Source: Saprospiraceae bacterium
GTDB lineage: Bacteria > Bacteroidota > Bacteroidia > Chitinophagales > Saprospiraceae
Assembly (NCBI GenBank): GCA_016717265.1
Contig: JADKFX010000001.1
Coordinates: forward strand, 62,001-126,000
Reading direction: 5' to 3'
Length of the DNA stretch: 64,000 nucleotides
Numbering within the stretch: position 1 is the stretch's first letter; the number at the start of each line of letters is the position of its first letter. A program made the position numbers and the translations under genes. Under the pieces are notes generated by a model. That model ran no database searches. It saw only the letters and a program-made list of their open reading frames with translations, and had not been told where the DNA came from. Of the stretch, positions 9,607-18,460 are shown one piece after another.

Positions 9607-9738
9607 AGCTAACAAGGGGTTTGCGATAGCGGGGGTTCCGTGCTTCGCAGACACTTTAGTGCAAGGTGGAAGTTCAGTTCTCCGAACAAAGTTTAGTGCT
9701 AAAACACCCCGCCATCGCAAACCCCCTAAACGTTATCG
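9607..9738 (+). repeat. attC7 (family B)
   Basis: Left core AGCTAAC (GCAGCTAAC, exact complement of the attC6 right core). Right core GTTATCG. Arms GGGGTTTGCGATAGCGGGGG and CCCCGCCATCGCAAACCCC. Confidence 0.92.
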
Positions 9739-9765
9739 GTAATCTTAAAGACAGACACAGCGTAA

Positions 9766-10629
9766 ATGAACAAACTGCCGAAAATAAAATTTAGAAATGA
9801 CCTTGACCAAATTGGTTTTGAAATTCTGTCGTTGGAGAGTTTGACAAAAACAGAATTACCCAAAGACCATAATCCGTATCAGCCACACCGAATTAACTTC
9901 TTTGCGGTTTTAATCCTTGAAAATGGAAAAGTTAATCATATTATTGACTTTAAGAAGACAATTGTTTCACAAAATGAATGCTTAATCATTTCAAAAGGAC
10001 AAGTCCATTGCTTTGATAAATTGAATGAATACAAAGGATATTTAATTCTATTTACAGAAGATTTTTTAGAAAAAAACATAGCCAAATCAACTATTGATAA
10101 TATTTCAAGGCTTTATAATTATCATATTTTTAGCTCGAAATACAAGGTAGATAAAGATAGTGTTGAAATATTTGAACTTCTAAACAAAGAACAAAAACTA
10201 AAACACCACAATTTAAAATCCAATATTATTGCTTCTTTGCTTTCAGCTTTTCTTCTAAAATTAGAAAATCACAATCAAAAAGAACCTTTTAAAGCAACCT
10301 ACAATCACCAATATGATTTATTTGTTTCCTTTGAAAAACATTTAGAAATACACTTTACCGAAAACCGAAACGCTAAATTTTATGCAGAAAAGCAAAACAT
10401 TACTTACAAGCATTTAAACGAAGTTTGCAAGCAGTTTTCAAATAAATCTGCCAAAGAATTTATTGATGATTTTATCATTTTAGAAGCTAAAAGACAACTA
10501 TCTTCCACCACACTATCAGTCAAAGAAATTGCCTACTATTGTGGATTTAACGAAGTAACCAATTTTCAAAAATATTTTAAAAAAATAACTACTGAAACAC
10601 CTATTAGTTTTCGACAAAAATTTCAATAG
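9766..10629 (+). CDS. AraC-family transcriptional regulator
   Basis: 287 residues. The N-terminal half is cupin-like. The C-terminal 90 residues are an AraC double helix-turn-helix: NITYKHLNEVCKQFSNKSAK, then LSVKEIAYYCGFNEVTNFQKYFKK. It is the first of three genes in one cassette. The two downstream genes each have the same 70-bp upstream block (10627 and 11585), which I infer to be its target. It is probably an activator of this operon. Confidence 0.92.
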   Translation: MNKLPKIKFRNDLDQIGFEILSLESLTKTELPKDHNPYQPHRINFFAVLILENGKVNHIIDFKKTIVSQNECLIISKGQVHCFDKLNEYKGYLILFTEDFLEKNIAKSTIDNISRLYNYHIFSSKYKVDKDSVEIFELLNKEQKLKHHNLKSNIIASLLSAFLLKLENHNQKEPFKATYNHQYDLFVSFEKHLEIHFTENRNAKFYAEKQNITYKHLNEVCKQFSNKSAKEFIDDFIILEAKRQLSSTTLSVKEIAYYCGFNEVTNFQKYFKKITTETPISFRQKFQ

Positions 10630-10696
10630 GTTACACATTTACCATACTTTGTATTTCTTTAACCTTTCTCAATATTTGAACTCAAAGTAAATTTGC
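10627..10696 (+). promoter_or_regulatory. Duplicated operator/promoter block, copy 1
   Basis: Begins TAGGTTACACATTTACCATA and ends with the Bacteroidota -7 box TAAATTTG (10688-10695). It aligns without gaps to 11585-11654 over 70 bp and is clearly more similar than the surrounding spacer. The left 20 bp is the likely binding site for the AraC regulator encoded just upstream. Confidence 0.7.
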
Positions 10697-10719
10697 ATTT
10701 CATTAAATAAAATAATAAA

Positions 10720-11583
10720 ATGGTCAAAGTACAATCAATTTTCACAATGCTATTTTTAGCAACAACTCTTTTAAGTTTTACATCATGCGACAAAGAAGAC
10801 ACTACACCGACATTAACCAACGAACAAAAGGTTAAGGAATTATTTACTGTTTTTAGTACTGGAAATCCTGATGGATTAAAACACATTAGTGATGCTCAAT
10901 ACAAACAGCACAATCCTTTTGCACCAGACGGAAAAGCAGGTTTAACTGCAATGTTTAACGGACAAGCAACAGGTATTACATTAGATAATCACCGAATTTT
11001 TTCAGAAGGAAATTATGTAATCACTCACACAACCTACGGTGGCACTTGGAATAATGGAACACCACAAGTTGCCTTTGATGTGTTTAGGTTTGACAATGGA
11101 TTAATCGTAGAACATTGGGATAATTTACAAAACATAAGCAATCCAATAACTGACACAACAAATGGTAATTCTCAAACAAATGGAACTACAACTATTTCAA
11201 GTGGCGATGTGAGTGCAAACAAAACACTTGTAACTAATATGGTAAACAATGTTCTCATAGCAGGACAATGGAGCACAAGAGCAAATTATTTCGCCACAAA
11301 CTACATTCAACACAGCCCAAATGTACCTAATGGAATTGCTTGGATGGCAATGTTTCCAGACGGAACACCATTTTATTCTTCGCTAAAATTTGTGTATGGA
11401 GCAGGAAATTTTGTTTTGGCAATGAGTGAAGGTTTAGAGTTTGTAAACAACACACCAACAGGAAACAAAAAAGCCTACTTTGATTTATTTAGAATTGAAA
11501 ATGGGAAAATTGCTGAACATTGGGACGCTGTTTCTGTAATTCCACCAGCCAATCAATGGGCTAATTCAAACGGAAAATGGTAA
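10720..11583 (+). CDS. Lipoprotein with two SnoaL-like (NTF2-fold) domains
   Basis: 287 residues. The signal peptide ends in a lipobox (LLSFTSC). Two related halves follow. YKQHNPFAPDGKAG with FDVFRFDNGLIVEHWDNLQ is the first. YIQHSPNVPNGIAW with FDLFRIENGKIAEHWDAVS is the second. Each fits a SnoaL-like polyketide cyclase/NTF2 domain, so this is an internal duplication. It is the middle gene of the AraC cassette and is probably controlled by it. No substrate can be assigned. Confidence 0.82.
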   Translation: MVKVQSIFTMLFLATTLLSFTSCDKEDTTPTLTNEQKVKELFTVFSTGNPDGLKHISDAQYKQHNPFAPDGKAGLTAMFNGQATGITLDNHRIFSEGNYVITHTTYGGTWNNGTPQVAFDVFRFDNGLIVEHWDNLQNISNPITDTTNGNSQTNGTTTISSGDVSANKTLVTNMVNNVLIAGQWSTRANYFATNYIQHSPNVPNGIAWMAMFPDGTPFYSSLKFVYGAGNFVLAMSEGLEFVNNTPTGNKKAYFDLFRIENGKIAEHWDAVSVIPPANQWANSNGKW

Positions 11584-11584
11584 A

Positions 11585-11654
11585 TAGGTTACATATTTAC
11601 CACACAAGGTAATAGATTAACATTTCTTAAAATTAATAAGCAAAGTAATTTTGC
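11585..11654 (+). promoter_or_regulatory. Duplicated operator/promoter block, copy 2
   Basis: Begins TAGGTTACATATTTACCACA and ends with the -7 box TAATTTTG (11646-11653). Same length and layout as copy 1 at 10627. It sits upstream of the third gene of the cassette, so each effector gene seems to have its own regulated promoter. Confidence 0.7.
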
Positions 11655-11675
11655 ACATAAATAAATTAATATAAA

Positions 11676-12071
11676 ATGACAACAGATAATTCAACTCAAA
11701 CAATGCCAAAATGGATAACCATTTATTTGTGGGTAGCTACAATTATGGCAACAATGTTTAGCCTTTTGGCTTATTTCAAGCCCGATGTACAATTTGCTAC
11801 ATGGGAAACTTTAACAGCAACAGGAGCAACTTCATTAGCAGGTCCATTAGGACTCTACATTGCAAGAAACTTGGCAACAGCCATTTCAGGGTTTTATGCT
11901 TTGACACAAAAATCTTTTCCAATGCTAAAACTGTTATTAGTTTTACGTTTGGTTACAGACGGTTTAGACTTTGCACATAATGCGTCAGCAGGAAATATGC
12001 AAGGTGGAGTATTTGCACTAATAATGTTCTTAATTGAAGCATTTGCTTTATTCAAGATTTCAAAAAAGTAA
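11676..12071 (+). CDS. Small integral membrane protein
   Basis: 131 residues with four predicted hydrophobic segments (WITIYLWVATIMATMFSLLA; SLAGPLGLYIARNLATAISG; MLKLLLVLRLVTDGLDF; GVFALIMFLIEAFALFKI). No enzyme motif. It is the last gene of the AraC cassette and shares its regulatory block with the SnoaL-like gene. Function unknown. Confidence 0.75.
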   Translation: MTTDNSTQTMPKWITIYLWVATIMATMFSLLAYFKPDVQFATWETLTATGATSLAGPLGLYIARNLATAISGFYALTQKSFPMLKLLLVLRLVTDGLDFAHNASAGNMQGGVFALIMFLIEAFALFKISKK

Positions 12072-12148
12072 TTTCTAAACGACATAAAATTTAAAAGGAC
12101 AATGCAGAAATGTGTTGTCCTTTTTGACGTTGAAGAAAGAAAGACTAC

Positions 12149-12278
12149 CGATAACAGGGGTTTTGCAAAAGCTGGGCTTCAGTACTAAATTGAACATTGG
12201 AATTCTAATGAACATTGTGCTAAATTTGAACATTAGTACTTCTAATCCCAGCCTTCGCAAAGCCCCAAAACGTTATAG
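12149..12278 (+). repeat. attC8 (family B)
   Basis: Left core CGATAAC (ACCGATAAC, exact complement of the attC7 right core). Right core GTTATAG. It closes a three-gene 2.5-kb cassette. Confidence 0.92.
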
Positions 12279-12361
12279 CCAATTTTAAAAAACCGACAAT
12301 TCAAATTAAACCTTTTATAAAAATCTAGTCAAACAAGAATTAATCATAAAAACAGCTTATC

Positions 12362-13300
12362 ATGGAACAATTTAAAAGAACATGCGCAGCAAGTTTTCTT
12401 ATTCTTGCAGTTTCAATATTTACAATTTCTAGTTGTAGTAAATCAGAAGAAGAAAATATTGTTACGCCTACGCATGAGATACCAGACTTAACCAAATTGC
12501 CTTTGGGTGGTACAGCACCTTACAAAATATTAATTAGAAACCAAGGTAATCCAAACCCTGATTTTCTTTCTTTATGGTTATGTGGATTACCATCTAATGG
12601 GGCTGGTGCAAATAATGCAGCTGACTGGACAAATCCTGATGGAACTTGGGATTATACCAAGAAACCACAAGTCGCAGGAAATGTAATTTGGACTTCTGAA
12701 TTTAAAATTACTTTAGATGGTAATGGCAACCGTGTATTAACAGGCAATGGTTTACCAAATCATCCAACTGGAGTTTTTCCTATACAACAAGGTACTATAG
12801 CCTGGAACTATGATAAAAATCCAAATATTATTTCTCCTCAACCTTTAAGTTTTACTATTCCTGCATTACCGAAAGAAGCTGCAACAAAATCTTGTGTAGG
12901 ATTTGGTCCTGCTGGTTATTCCTTAACGGGTAGTGCAATTTACCATGGTGCTTCAACTCTTGGCACAGATGCGGCTGCACACGAAATGTTAGATAGATTT
13001 GGCGGTCATACAGATGGTACGGAAAGATACCATTATCATTATCCATCAAAAGATTTACAAGACCACATACATTCAAATTCATCTGGACATTCAGCGCTAA
13101 TGGGATATATGCTAGATGGTTTTGGAATTTATGGTCCTTATGGAGAAAACGGAGAGTTATTAAAATCCGCAGATTTAGACGAATGTCATGGCCACAAACA
13201 TCCTGTAATGTGGGATGGACAAATGGTTGATATTTACCATTATCATTGGACGTATGATTTTCCGTATAATATTGGTGCTTACAAAGGAACTCCACAATAA
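12362..13300 (+). CDS. YHYH-domain lipoprotein
   Basis: 312 residues. Signal peptide with lipobox-like FTISSCSK. The C-terminal half has the YHYH signature (ERYHYHYPSKD, GYMLDGFGIYGPYG, IYHYHWTYDFPYN) and other His-rich stretches that suggest metal binding. It lies 21 bp upstream of a sulfatase gene. YHYH proteins often neighbour sulfatases or multicopper enzymes, so the two may work together on an exported substrate. The function of the domain is not established. Confidence 0.82.
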   Translation: MEQFKRTCAASFLILAVSIFTISSCSKSEEENIVTPTHEIPDLTKLPLGGTAPYKILIRNQGNPNPDFLSLWLCGLPSNGAGANNAADWTNPDGTWDYTKKPQVAGNVIWTSEFKITLDGNGNRVLTGNGLPNHPTGVFPIQQGTIAWNYDKNPNIISPQPLSFTIPALPKEAATKSCVGFGPAGYSLTGSAIYHGASTLGTDAAAHEMLDRFGGHTDGTERYHYHYPSKDLQDHIHSNSSGHSALMGYMLDGFGIYGPYGENGELLKSADLDECHGHKHPVMWDGQMVDIYHYHWTYDFPYNIGAYKGTPQ

Positions 13301-13321
13301 TCATCATATAGCAGAAAGTAT

Positions 13322-14623
13322 ATGTCTAAATTAAAATATTTATTCGCATTTCCAATTCTTGCTTTCTTCATCTTTTCCTGTTCAAAAGATGAGGAAGGTA
13401 ATACAACTGATGATAATGCTAATTCCAGCACCCCAAATATTCTTTTGATTATTGCAGATGATTTGGGAAAAGATGCCATAAAAGGCTATCAAGAAGGCAG
13501 TATAAAACCAAACACTCCCAATATTGATGCCATTAGAAATAATGGTTTACTATTTACTAATTTTTGGGTTAATCCAACGTGCACACCCACCAGATCTTCA
13601 ATTATTACTGGAAAATATGGCTATCGTACGGGTGTAAAAGGAGTTGGTGATATATTAAATTCTTCAGAAACTGTCCTCCAAAAATATATAAATAATAATA
13701 CAGGTAATAAATATGCAACAGCAGTAGTTGGTAAATGGCATCTTTCTGGAAATAGTACTGGCATTAATCCTGAAACTTTTGGTATTGATTATTATGCAGG
13801 GTTAATTCGTGGGGCAGTAGATGACTATTATCAATGGCAACTCACAGAAGATGGTGCAACCAGTCAGCAAACAACATACATAACAGAAAAATTTACAGAA
13901 TTAGCTATTAATTGGGTAAACACCCAAAGTAAACCTTGGTTTCTTTGGTTAGCTTACAATGCTCCACACACACCATTTCACGTTCCGCCAAGCAATATGC
14001 ACAATCAAGGAAACTTGCCTGCATACACCAATGGTATGGATGCAACTCCCTATTTTATGGCTTCTATAGAAGCGATGGATTATCAAATTGGACGTTTTTT
14101 AGCAAATATTCCCACAGATGAAAAAGAAAACACAATTATTATTTTTTTGGGAGATAATGGTACTACAAATCTTGTAGCTCAAAGCCCATATTCAAGCGCA
14201 AAAGTAAAAAATACTTTGTATCAAGGCGGTATAAACACGCCTTTATTTGTTTCAGGTAAGGGAGTTTCAAGAACTGGAACAGACAATCAGTTATTGATAG
14301 GAACTGACCTCTTTTCAACTATTGCCCAAATTGCAGGTGTAAATGTAAATGAGTATAACGATAGTAAAAGTTTTAAATCTTTATTTTCTCAATCTAGCAG
14401 TATTCGGAATTATCAATATTCAGAGCTAAAAGACGGAACTGATGAGTTGTGGACAATTAGTAATGGTACATACAAATTATTAATTAAAAATTCTGGTAAT
14501 GAAATGTATAATTTGGTAAATGACCCTTTTGAAAATAATAATTTACTGAATGGTGTGCTATCCACTACAGAACAGAGTGTGAAAACATTATTGGAAACTG
14601 AATTAGATAACATAAGACAATAA
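13322..14623 (+). CDS. Sulfatase (arylsulfatase-like lipoprotein)
   Basis: 433 residues. Lipoprotein signal ending FFIFSCSK. ILLIIADDLGKDA carries the metal-binding aspartates. CTPTRSSIITGKY is the sulfatase signature, whose Cys is converted to formylglycine by a separate FGE enzyme. KWHLSG and the IIIFLGDNGT metal site are also present. It hydrolyses a sulfate ester outside the cytoplasm, perhaps on a polysaccharide. It is the second gene of the cassette closed by attC9. Confidence 0.92.
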   Translation: MSKLKYLFAFPILAFFIFSCSKDEEGNTTDDNANSSTPNILLIIADDLGKDAIKGYQEGSIKPNTPNIDAIRNNGLLFTNFWVNPTCTPTRSSIITGKYGYRTGVKGVGDILNSSETVLQKYINNNTGNKYATAVVGKWHLSGNSTGINPETFGIDYYAGLIRGAVDDYYQWQLTEDGATSQQTTYITEKFTELAINWVNTQSKPWFLWLAYNAPHTPFHVPPSNMHNQGNLPAYTNGMDATPYFMASIEAMDYQIGRFLANIPTDEKENTIIIFLGDNGTTNLVAQSPYSSAKVKNTLYQGGINTPLFVSGKGVSRTGTDNQLLIGTDLFSTIAQIAGVNVNEYNDSKSFKSLFSQSSSIRNYQYSELKDGTDELWTISNGTYKLLIKNSGNEMYNLVNDPFENNNLLNGVLSTTEQSVKTLLETELDNIRQ

Positions 14624-14630
14624 AAACTGG

Positions 14631-14762
14631 CTTTAACAGCACCTACACGCAAGTAGAGGTTTCGTGCTTCTATGAAAGTGAAGTGCTAAATCCAAGTTCT
14701 GTACTTTTAATAAAGTTCAGTGCTAAAAATCCTCACCTGCGTGTAGCCGCAAAACGTTATAG
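14631..14762 (+). repeat. attC9 (family B)
   Basis: Left core CTTTAAC (GGCTTTAAC, one mismatch to the complement of the attC8 right core). Right core GTTATAG. Arms CACCTACACGCAAGTAGAGG and CCTCACCTGCGTGTAGCCGC. Confidence 0.92.
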
Positions 14763-14774
14763 GCTATACCAATT

Positions 14775-15269
14775 ATGAATACATTAATTATCATACCATC
14801 CATTTTCGGAGTAAGTCTAGAAGTTTATTTAATACTAATAATACTTGCCATTCCCATTTTTTATATTTGGCGTTGGATATTTAAAAAATTTATCAAAAAT
14901 ACCAATATTCAAAAAACTGAGATTTGGCTCGCCACGCTTATTACAACCCCATTAGTATATTATTATAGTGTCATCTTGCTTTTTTCTATACTTTGTTATT
15001 ATCCAACTAATAAATTTGAAAAAGAAAAATGGATAATGGATAAAGAACATCGTTACGAACTATCAGATGACATTATTGAAAACAAATTACTTATTGGCAA
15101 ATCAAAACTTCAGGTAATTGAAATTGTAGGCCTTGATTCAAATTGCGATGAAAATGATAAGTGGAAATACTATATAGGATTTGCATCTTGTCTTGGTATT
15201 GATCCAAGTGTTTTACAAATTACTTTCAAAGATGGAAAAGTAGTAGAAGTAATTCAGTATGAAGGATGA
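14775..15269 (+). CDS. Uncharacterised protein with two membrane segments
   Basis: 164 residues. Two hydrophobic helices in the first 75 residues (VYLILIILAIPIFYIWRWIF; TLITTPLVYYYSVILLFSIL) are followed by a soluble domain of about 85 residues (LIGKSKLQVIEIVGLDSN, YYIGFASCLGIDPSVLQITF). The soluble part resembles BamE/SmpA-like small domains only loosely, so I make no family claim. Single-gene cassette. Confidence 0.75.
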   Translation: MNTLIIIPSIFGVSLEVYLILIILAIPIFYIWRWIFKKFIKNTNIQKTEIWLATLITTPLVYYYSVILLFSILCYYPTNKFEKEKWIMDKEHRYELSDDIIENKLLIGKSKLQVIEIVGLDSNCDENDKWKYYIGFASCLGIDPSVLQITFKDGKVVEVIQYEG

Positions 15270-15288
15270 TAACAAATGAATGCACAGC

Positions 15289-15423
15289 CTATAACACGGC
15301 ATACACACATTCCAGCCGAGACCTTAACCATTCTCTATAATCTTTTTCGTTCAATAAAATTTAATGTTTTATTTTTGGCTTCCAGCATGAGGCGGGAATG
15401 CGTGTATACCAAATCCGTTACCA
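15289..15423 (+). repeat. attC10 (family A variant)
   Basis: Left core CTATAAC (GCCTATAAC, exact complement of the attC9 right core). Right core GTTACCA. Arms are the variant GGCATACACACATTCCAGCC and GGCGGGAATGCGTGTATACC. The loop holds TATTTTTG. Confidence 0.9.
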
Positions 15424-15521
15424 CCAATGCTAAAAAGACAATTCCCATAGACAATTAATCGGCCGACAATTAAGCCTTTTCCCTCTGCTAGACAGCCAAA
15501 CAAAAATATTTTCAGAAAAAC

Positions 15522-15570
15522 TTGTTTGGTAACTTTAAAGTTACATATCTTTGCGTAACTTTTAAATTAC
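15522..15570 (+). promoter_or_regulatory. Promoter with two ArsR-type palindromes
   Basis: A perfect 16-bp palindrome GTAACTTTAAAGTTAC (15529-15544) and a near copy GTAACTTTTAAATTAC (15555-15570) flank the -7 box TATCTTTG (15546-15553). TTTG at 15525-15528 fits the -33 box. The two 16-bp sites are 26 bp apart centre to centre. This layout fits autorepression by the ArsR protein encoded at 15983. Confidence 0.75.
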
Positions 15571-15575
15571 CTATT

Positions 15576-15983
15576 ATGCAAAAAGAAATTAAGCACACAT
15601 TTTATTTTACTCAAACGCCACAAGAAGTTTGGGATTATTTAACCAAGCCCGTATTAATGGAGCAATGGCTAATGCCAAGCGATTTTCAGCCCGTTGTTGG
15701 ACATCACTTTCGTTTTACAAATTCTAACAACACATTTGTTGTTTGCGAAGTTTTGGAAGTGAAACCATTCACACATCTTTCTTATGTATGGAAAAACGAT
15801 TGGGCTGTCACTAAAACTCCTTACACTTCAAAAGTCAGTTGGACACTTACCCCGATTGAAGGAGGAACAGAATTATTATTGGTGCATAGTGGATTTGAGA
15901 TGTTCAAAGATTTAGCCGCACACAATGGTGGCTGGATGTTCTTAGTGAACAAATTAGGTGAACTTTTAAAGACAGCTAAATAA
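15576..15983 (+). CDS. SRPBCC (AHSA1-type) domain protein
   Basis: 135 residues. The ATG at 15576 follows the promoter. Upstream in-frame codons fall in the operator. TPQEVWDYLTKPVLMEQWLM and GGTELLLVHSGFE are typical of the AHSA1/START-like SRPBCC fold. Its stop overlaps the start of the ArsR gene (TAATG). SRPBCC plus ArsR pairs are common. The ligand is unknown. Confidence 0.87.
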   Translation: MQKEIKHTFYFTQTPQEVWDYLTKPVLMEQWLMPSDFQPVVGHHFRFTNSNNTFVVCEVLEVKPFTHLSYVWKNDWAVTKTPYTSKVSWTLTPIEGGTELLLVHSGFEMFKDLAAHNGGWMFLVNKLGELLKTAK

Positions 15984-16306
15984 TGCAAACACAAACGCTT
16001 GACGCATTCCAAGTAATTGCCGACCCAAGCAGACGACACATGTTGCAGTTGCTTTCAAAAGAAAGTTTAACTATAAATCAGTTGGGAGAAAATTTTGACA
16101 TGAGCCGACCTGCTGTTTCAAAGCATATAAAAATTCTTTACGGTGCAGGATTCATTTCCATTACAGGCATTGGCAGAGAAAGACATTGCATACTCAAACA
16201 AGATGGCTTTAATGAGTTACAGAACTTCATTAATTACTTTGATAAATTCTGGACAACCAAACTCAACAAATTGCAAACAATTTTAAACAACAAATCAAAA
16301 TCATAA
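15983..16306 (+). CDS. ArsR-family transcriptional regulator
   Basis: 107 residues. Winged helix-turn-helix: DPSRRHMLQLLSKESLTINQ, then NFDMSRPAVSKHIKIL as recognition helix. No metal-binding cysteine pair is seen, so sensing is probably not of metals. Translationally coupled to the SRPBCC gene before it, with another SRPBCC gene following 5 bp later. It probably binds the palindromes at 15529 and 15555. Confidence 0.93.
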   Translation: MQTQTLDAFQVIADPSRRHMLQLLSKESLTINQLGENFDMSRPAVSKHIKILYGAGFISITGIGRERHCILKQDGFNELQNFINYFDKFWTTKLNKLQTILNNKSKS

Positions 16307-16311
16307 AGCAA

Positions 16312-17220
16312 ATGACAACAACAGATTTTACAACAACTATTTTAGTTGACAATTCTCCAAGCGAAGTTTTTAACGCAATCAACAATGTTCGTGGCTGGTG
16401 GAGTGAAGAAATTGAAGGCGACACAAACAAACTAAATGATGAATGGAGCTATCATTACCAAGATGTGCATCACTGCAAAATGAAAATCGTGGAATTTATT
16501 CCTAACAAAAAAGTAGTGTGGTTGGTGATGGACAACCACTTTAGTTTTACTAAGGACAAAACCGAATGGAAGGGCAACAAAATTATTTTTGAGATAACTG
16601 AAAAGGAAAATCAGACCCAACTTCAATTCACACAAGAAGGTTTAGTTCCCGAGTATGAGTGTTATGATATTTGTCAAGGTGCTTGGAACACATACATTCA
16701 AAAAAGTTTACGGAGTTTGATAACAACAGGTAGCGGACAACCCAACGGCAAAGACAAACCACAAACCGAAGACGAAATGAAATTGACTTCAAGTTTCACA
16801 ACCACTTTTTTCGTGAATCAAACACCCGAAGAAGTATTCAACGCAATCAATAATGTAAGTGGCTGGTGGCAAGGAGAAGTAAAAGGCAGTTCAAAAAAAT
16901 TGAATGATGAGTTTGAATATCGTATGCTTGACATTCACTTTTCAAAACAAAAATTAGTTGAAATTATTCCGAATGAAAAGGTAGTATGGCTGATTACTGA
17001 AAGCAACTTGAGTTCTTTCAAAGACATGCAGGAATGGAACGGCACGAAAGTTATTTTTGAAATAAAGGAAATAAATGGCAAGACACAATTGCGTTTCACT
17101 CATCTTGGATTAGTTCCTCAATTCCAATGCTACGGTGATTGTTCAGGTGCATGGGGAATGTTGGTTGAGCAAAGTTTATTCAGTTTGATTACGACAGGCA
17201 AAGGCAAAAAAGTTTTTTAA
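16312..17220 (+). CDS. Protein with two tandem SRPBCC (AHSA1-like) domains
   Basis: 302 residues made of two homologous halves. The first is residues 1-145 (NSPSEVFNAINNVRGWWSEE). The second is 160-302 (QTPEEVFNAINNVSGWWQGE). Each ends with a CY.DC.GAW..../QSL.SLITTG motif, so this is an internal gene duplication. Third gene of the ArsR cassette and likely co-regulated. No catalytic role can be read. Confidence 0.85.
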   Translation: MTTTDFTTTILVDNSPSEVFNAINNVRGWWSEEIEGDTNKLNDEWSYHYQDVHHCKMKIVEFIPNKKVVWLVMDNHFSFTKDKTEWKGNKIIFEITEKENQTQLQFTQEGLVPEYECYDICQGAWNTYIQKSLRSLITTGSGQPNGKDKPQTEDEMKLTSSFTTTFFVNQTPEEVFNAINNVSGWWQGEVKGSSKKLNDEFEYRMLDIHFSKQKLVEIIPNEKVVWLITESNLSSFKDMQEWNGTKVIFEIKEINGKTQLRFTHLGLVPQFQCYGDCSGAWGMLVEQSLFSLITTGKGKKVF

Positions 17221-17269
17221 TAACATGACAGCGGACAAAAATGACAGGACACAAAGTTGATAGCACTGG

Positions 17270-17401
17270 TGGTAACAGCACATTTGCAATAGGCGGGGTT
17301 TCGTGCTCCGCAGACAGTTTAGTGGTAGCCGAAAGTTATGTGCTCCGAATAAAGTTCAGTGGTAAAAAACCCGCCCATCGCAAATCTGCAAAACGTTATG
17401 C
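17270..17401 (+). repeat. attC11 (family B)
   Basis: Left core TGGTAAC (GGTGGTAAC, exact complement of the attC10 right core). Right core GTTATGC. Arms CATTTGCAATAGGCGGGG and CCCGCCCATCGCAAATCTG. Confidence 0.92.
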
Positions 17402-17410
17402 CAAATGCAA

Positions 17411-18253
17411 ATGACACGATCTTTAAAAATATTTTCCTGCATTTTGTTGACAAGTGTTTTCCTTTCATGTCAGCACTCAGTCGACAAAGGAGATATAACT
17501 AAATATCCAACACTTGAGTATCGCGACCTAGAAGGACTTGAAATTAGATTACCGTACATATATAAATACGGTGACAAGAAACAGCTAATTGTATATGGAA
17601 GCAATCACACTACAAATCCGAGGGATTCACAAATAGTTGACATAGAGAATAAAATTATAAATTTTAAACCAGATTTAATCCTATATGAGTGTGATGGAAT
17701 ATCAACCGAAAAAACAAAAGACGCTACAATTGCGGAGTATTTTGAAATGGGATGGGTGATGTACCTTGCTGATAGCCTCAAAATTAATGTAAAGAATATT
17801 GAACCTCTTACAAAAAACAAATACAGCTATCTTTTAGAGAAGTATCCAAAAAATGAAGTGCTATTAGCAACACTTAGCTTGCAGATTACAATGATGCAAA
17901 AAGAAAAAGAAGATTTTAAAAGCAAGTATCCATCAATGATACATTCTTTATTGCAAGAAGGATTTCCCTTGAAAGAGGAAGAGCAGACGGTTGAATATTT
18001 CTACAAAATATACAAAGACTATTTCAACAATGATTTTTCTTATGATAATTTTGACTCAAGGACAATTCAATCAAAATACAATAAAACATCATTAAACAAA
18101 ATAAACCAGGATGCTAATAAGTACAGGGACCAACAAATTATTGCATTAGTTGAAAACGAATTTAAGAAGCACAATAAAATATATTTGCAAATTGGTGGAT
18201 GGCATGCAATAGTTTGTGAACCTGCATTTAGAAAAATTACAGAAGACAACTGA
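17411..18253 (+). CDS. TraB/GumN-like lipoprotein
   Basis: 280 residues from the ATG at 17411 (an in-frame ATG at 17405 is possible). Signal peptide with lipobox LLTSVFLSC. GSNHTTNPRDSQI, FKPDLILYECDG and the C-terminal QIGGWHAIV resemble the TraB/PrgY/GumN (Tiki-like) superfamily. In that family GxxH, E and a C-terminal His may form a metalloprotease-like site. Single-gene cassette. Family assignment is moderate. Confidence 0.7.
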   Translation: MTRSLKIFSCILLTSVFLSCQHSVDKGDITKYPTLEYRDLEGLEIRLPYIYKYGDKKQLIVYGSNHTTNPRDSQIVDIENKIINFKPDLILYECDGISTEKTKDATIAEYFEMGWVMYLADSLKINVKNIEPLTKNKYSYLLEKYPKNEVLLATLSLQITMMQKEKEDFKSKYPSMIHSLLQEGFPLKEEEQTVEYFYKIYKDYFNNDFSYDNFDSRTIQSKYNKTSLNKINQDANKYRDQQIIALVENEFKKHNKIYLQIGGWHAIVCEPAFRKITEDN

Positions 18254-18286
18254 GAGTGCTATTCGGACAAACAGAAATAGCACTTG

Positions 18287-18417
18287 GCATAACACGGGTT
18301 TTGCGTTAGTGGGCGGACCGTGCGAATCGAAACATTTGAGCAATTAATAAACATTGGTGCTGGCAGACAGTTTTCGGTTTCAAAAGCCCACCAACGCAAA
18401 GCCCGAAAACGTTATGC
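18287..18417 (+). repeat. attC12 (family B)
   Basis: Left core GCATAAC (TGGCATAAC, exact complement of the attC11 right core). Right core GTTATGC. Arms CGGGTTTTGCGTTAGTGGGC and CCACCAACGCAAAGCCCG. Confidence 0.92.
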
Positions 18418-18460
18418 GTTATGCCAAAGCGACACGTAAAATTAACGATAAACAAAAAAT

